A program made the position numbers and the translations under genes. Below, one piece after another: positions 24,684 to 25,631 of a stretch of 25,631 nucleotides of DNA. The first letter of the stretch is position 1; the number at the start of each line of letters is the position of its first letter. Source of the DNA: Flavobacterium psychrophilum (GTDB lineage: Bacteria; Bacteroidota; Bacteroidia; Flavobacteriales; Flavobacteriaceae); the NCBI GenBank assembly GCA_020720185.1, contig DYPB01000020.1, positions 1 to 25,631 on the forward strand, in the 5' to 3' direction. A model generated the notes under the pieces. That model was given only the letters and a program-made list of their open reading frames with translations, searched no databases and was not told where the DNA came from.

Positions 24684-25631
24684 TTATCTAAATGTATAAT
24701 CTACACCCGTAACTTGAGTCAATAGTGTTTCTGGTGCATCTAGAATAATTGCGTTTTTTTGTGGTGTTGGGGTTACAGGAGAGTTTTGTTTTAAGTACTC
24801 TTTCATTACACTATGTAGTGTAGCTGTTGTGTTTTTTGCATCAACAACACCTTTCATTCTACAAAGCATATCCACAGGATCTCCATCACGCTCGCATGCC
24901 ATTACGCTATATAGAGTATCATCTTGCATTGGTACACCTTTCACAGTTACTTCTTGTACTCTTTCTCCATCTGGGGCAAAAGCTTTAAATTTAACTTTCA
25001 TTCCTTTAAATTTTACAACCCAACCTCCAAATCTTTTTGAAGCATCTTTAGCAAAAACATTGTTGAGTTCTTTTTCTAACCAATTTTTAAGTTGCTTTCC
25101 AGTAACTTTTGCGGTTCTTACAGTACTATCTACAGGTAACATATCATAAATAAAACCGTTAGTTATTGCAATATTTCCCGTTTTATCTTTTGTAGCTAGT
25201 GGCGGACAGAATCTAAATCCGTTTGATAAGTTAATATCTACCTCTGGAAATTTCCAGTTTAAAGCATTAAGAATCATGGTATCAATAGGGTTTTCTACCA
25301 CAAAATAACGATACAATGGAATAGTACTATATCCTACAATTTCGTTTATATTTTTTTGATATACAGCTTCTTTTTCGTTTAGTAATTTTTGTACAGCCAA
25401 ATCTGGTTTTATTTGAGGGGAATTAACTTCTAATAATTCATATTTATCCGCAATAACTTTTCCGTTTTGAACCGTTAAATCTAATTTTCCGATAAAAGAA
25501 CCAAATGCACCAGGTTCTACTACTTTAGAATATTTACAAACAATAGGTTTACGAACTCTTTCGTGCGTATCGCCACCTAAGATATAATCAACTCCTTCAC
25601 ACTCTGGCATATTAGCCAATGCAATTTGTTG
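24684..25631 (-). CDS. 5'-nucleotidase / SoxB-like metallophosphoesterase, C-terminal part (cut by window edge)
   Basis: The frame is open to the window edge, so about 315 residues of the C-terminal part are seen and the N-terminal metal-binding half is outside. The visible part starts with the end of the calcineurin-like catalytic domain (YILGGDTHERV). The C-terminal nucleotidase domain follows, with NPIDTMILNAL, INLSNGFRF, FGGWVVKFKGMKVKF and MACERDGDPVDMLCRM. The SNGFRF and ACERDGDP segments look closer to SoxB-like proteins than to UshA. Such proteins hydrolyse nucleotides or related phosphoesters in the periplasm, or thiosulfate-derived thiocysteine in true SoxB. No sox genes are visible, so the substrate is left open. 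The usual first His of the GGHTH metal motif reads Asp here. A minus-strand terminator follows the stop. Confidence 0.8.
   Translation of the reverse strand, partial: QQIALANMPECEGVDYILGGDTHERVRKPIVCKYSKVVEPGAFGSFIGKLDLTVQNGKVIADKYELLEVNSPQIKPDLAVQKLLNEKEAVYQKNINEIVGYSTIPLYRYFVVENPIDTMILNALNWKFPEVDINLSNGFRFCPPLATKDKTGNIAITNGFIYDMLPVDSTVRTAKVTGKQLKNWLEKELNNVFAKDASKRFGGWVVKFKGMKVKFKAFAPDGERVQEVTVKGVPMQDDTLYSVMACERDGDPVDMLCRMKGVVDAKNTTATLHSVMKEYLKQNSPVTPTPQKNAIILDAPETLLTQVTGVDYTFR

Overview
The window is an AT-rich chromosomal segment from a member of the Bacteroidota, most likely Flavobacteriia. The evidence is an alternative complex III operon (actA-F) running into cytochrome oxidase genes, a DUF5686-type outer-membrane protein next to pdhB, TAT-variant and lipoprotein signals, an absence of Shine-Dalgarno tracts, and repeated matches to the Bacteroidota promoter element TAnnTTTG at sensible distances from starts. 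No tRNA, rRNA, insertion sequence, phage gene or CRISPR array was seen. The species cannot be named from this sequence.

Left part (1-6,830): housekeeping genes on alternating strands. These are an FtsX/LolE-type ABC permease, an exo-muramidase lipoprotein (NamZ/DUF1343) that starts only 6 bp from the permease start on the other strand, a YkgJ-type cysteine-cluster protein, a SAM methyltransferase, a fused HPPK-deoxynucleoside kinase, dUTPase, TatA, a short membrane protein resembling the N-terminal module of flavobacterial M23 peptidases, and a SPOR-domain protein.

Central part (6,930-19,070): a respiratory operon actA-actB-actC-actD-actE-actF-coxB-coxA, closed by a strong terminator at 19,034-19,071. 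Alternative complex III oxidises menaquinol and passes electrons through c hemes to the aa3-type oxidase; CoxA and CoxB form the oxidase core. Subunit III is not in the window. Between actF and coxB lies an unlisted 47-codon ORF that is a partial duplicate of the coxB 5' end. Two near-identical arrays of four 7-bp repeats stand just upstream of actC and actF.

Right part (19,072-25,631): a 400-bp non-coding block holds a 100-bp nested inverted repeat, then a 22-bp tandem repeat with a dyad (ATAAA-nn-TTTAT) in each unit. Another copy of the dyad overlaps the pdhB promoter. pdhB and a DUF5686/CarboxypepD-like outer-membrane protein follow on the plus strand and end at a bidirectional terminator. 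An OprD-like porin and the 3' part of a 5'-nucleotidase/SoxB-like phosphoesterase are on the minus strand.

The most unusual signals are the coxB micro-paralogue (15,834-15,977), the repeat block before pdhB, the heptad arrays inside the act operon, and the M23-type module lacking its peptidase domain.
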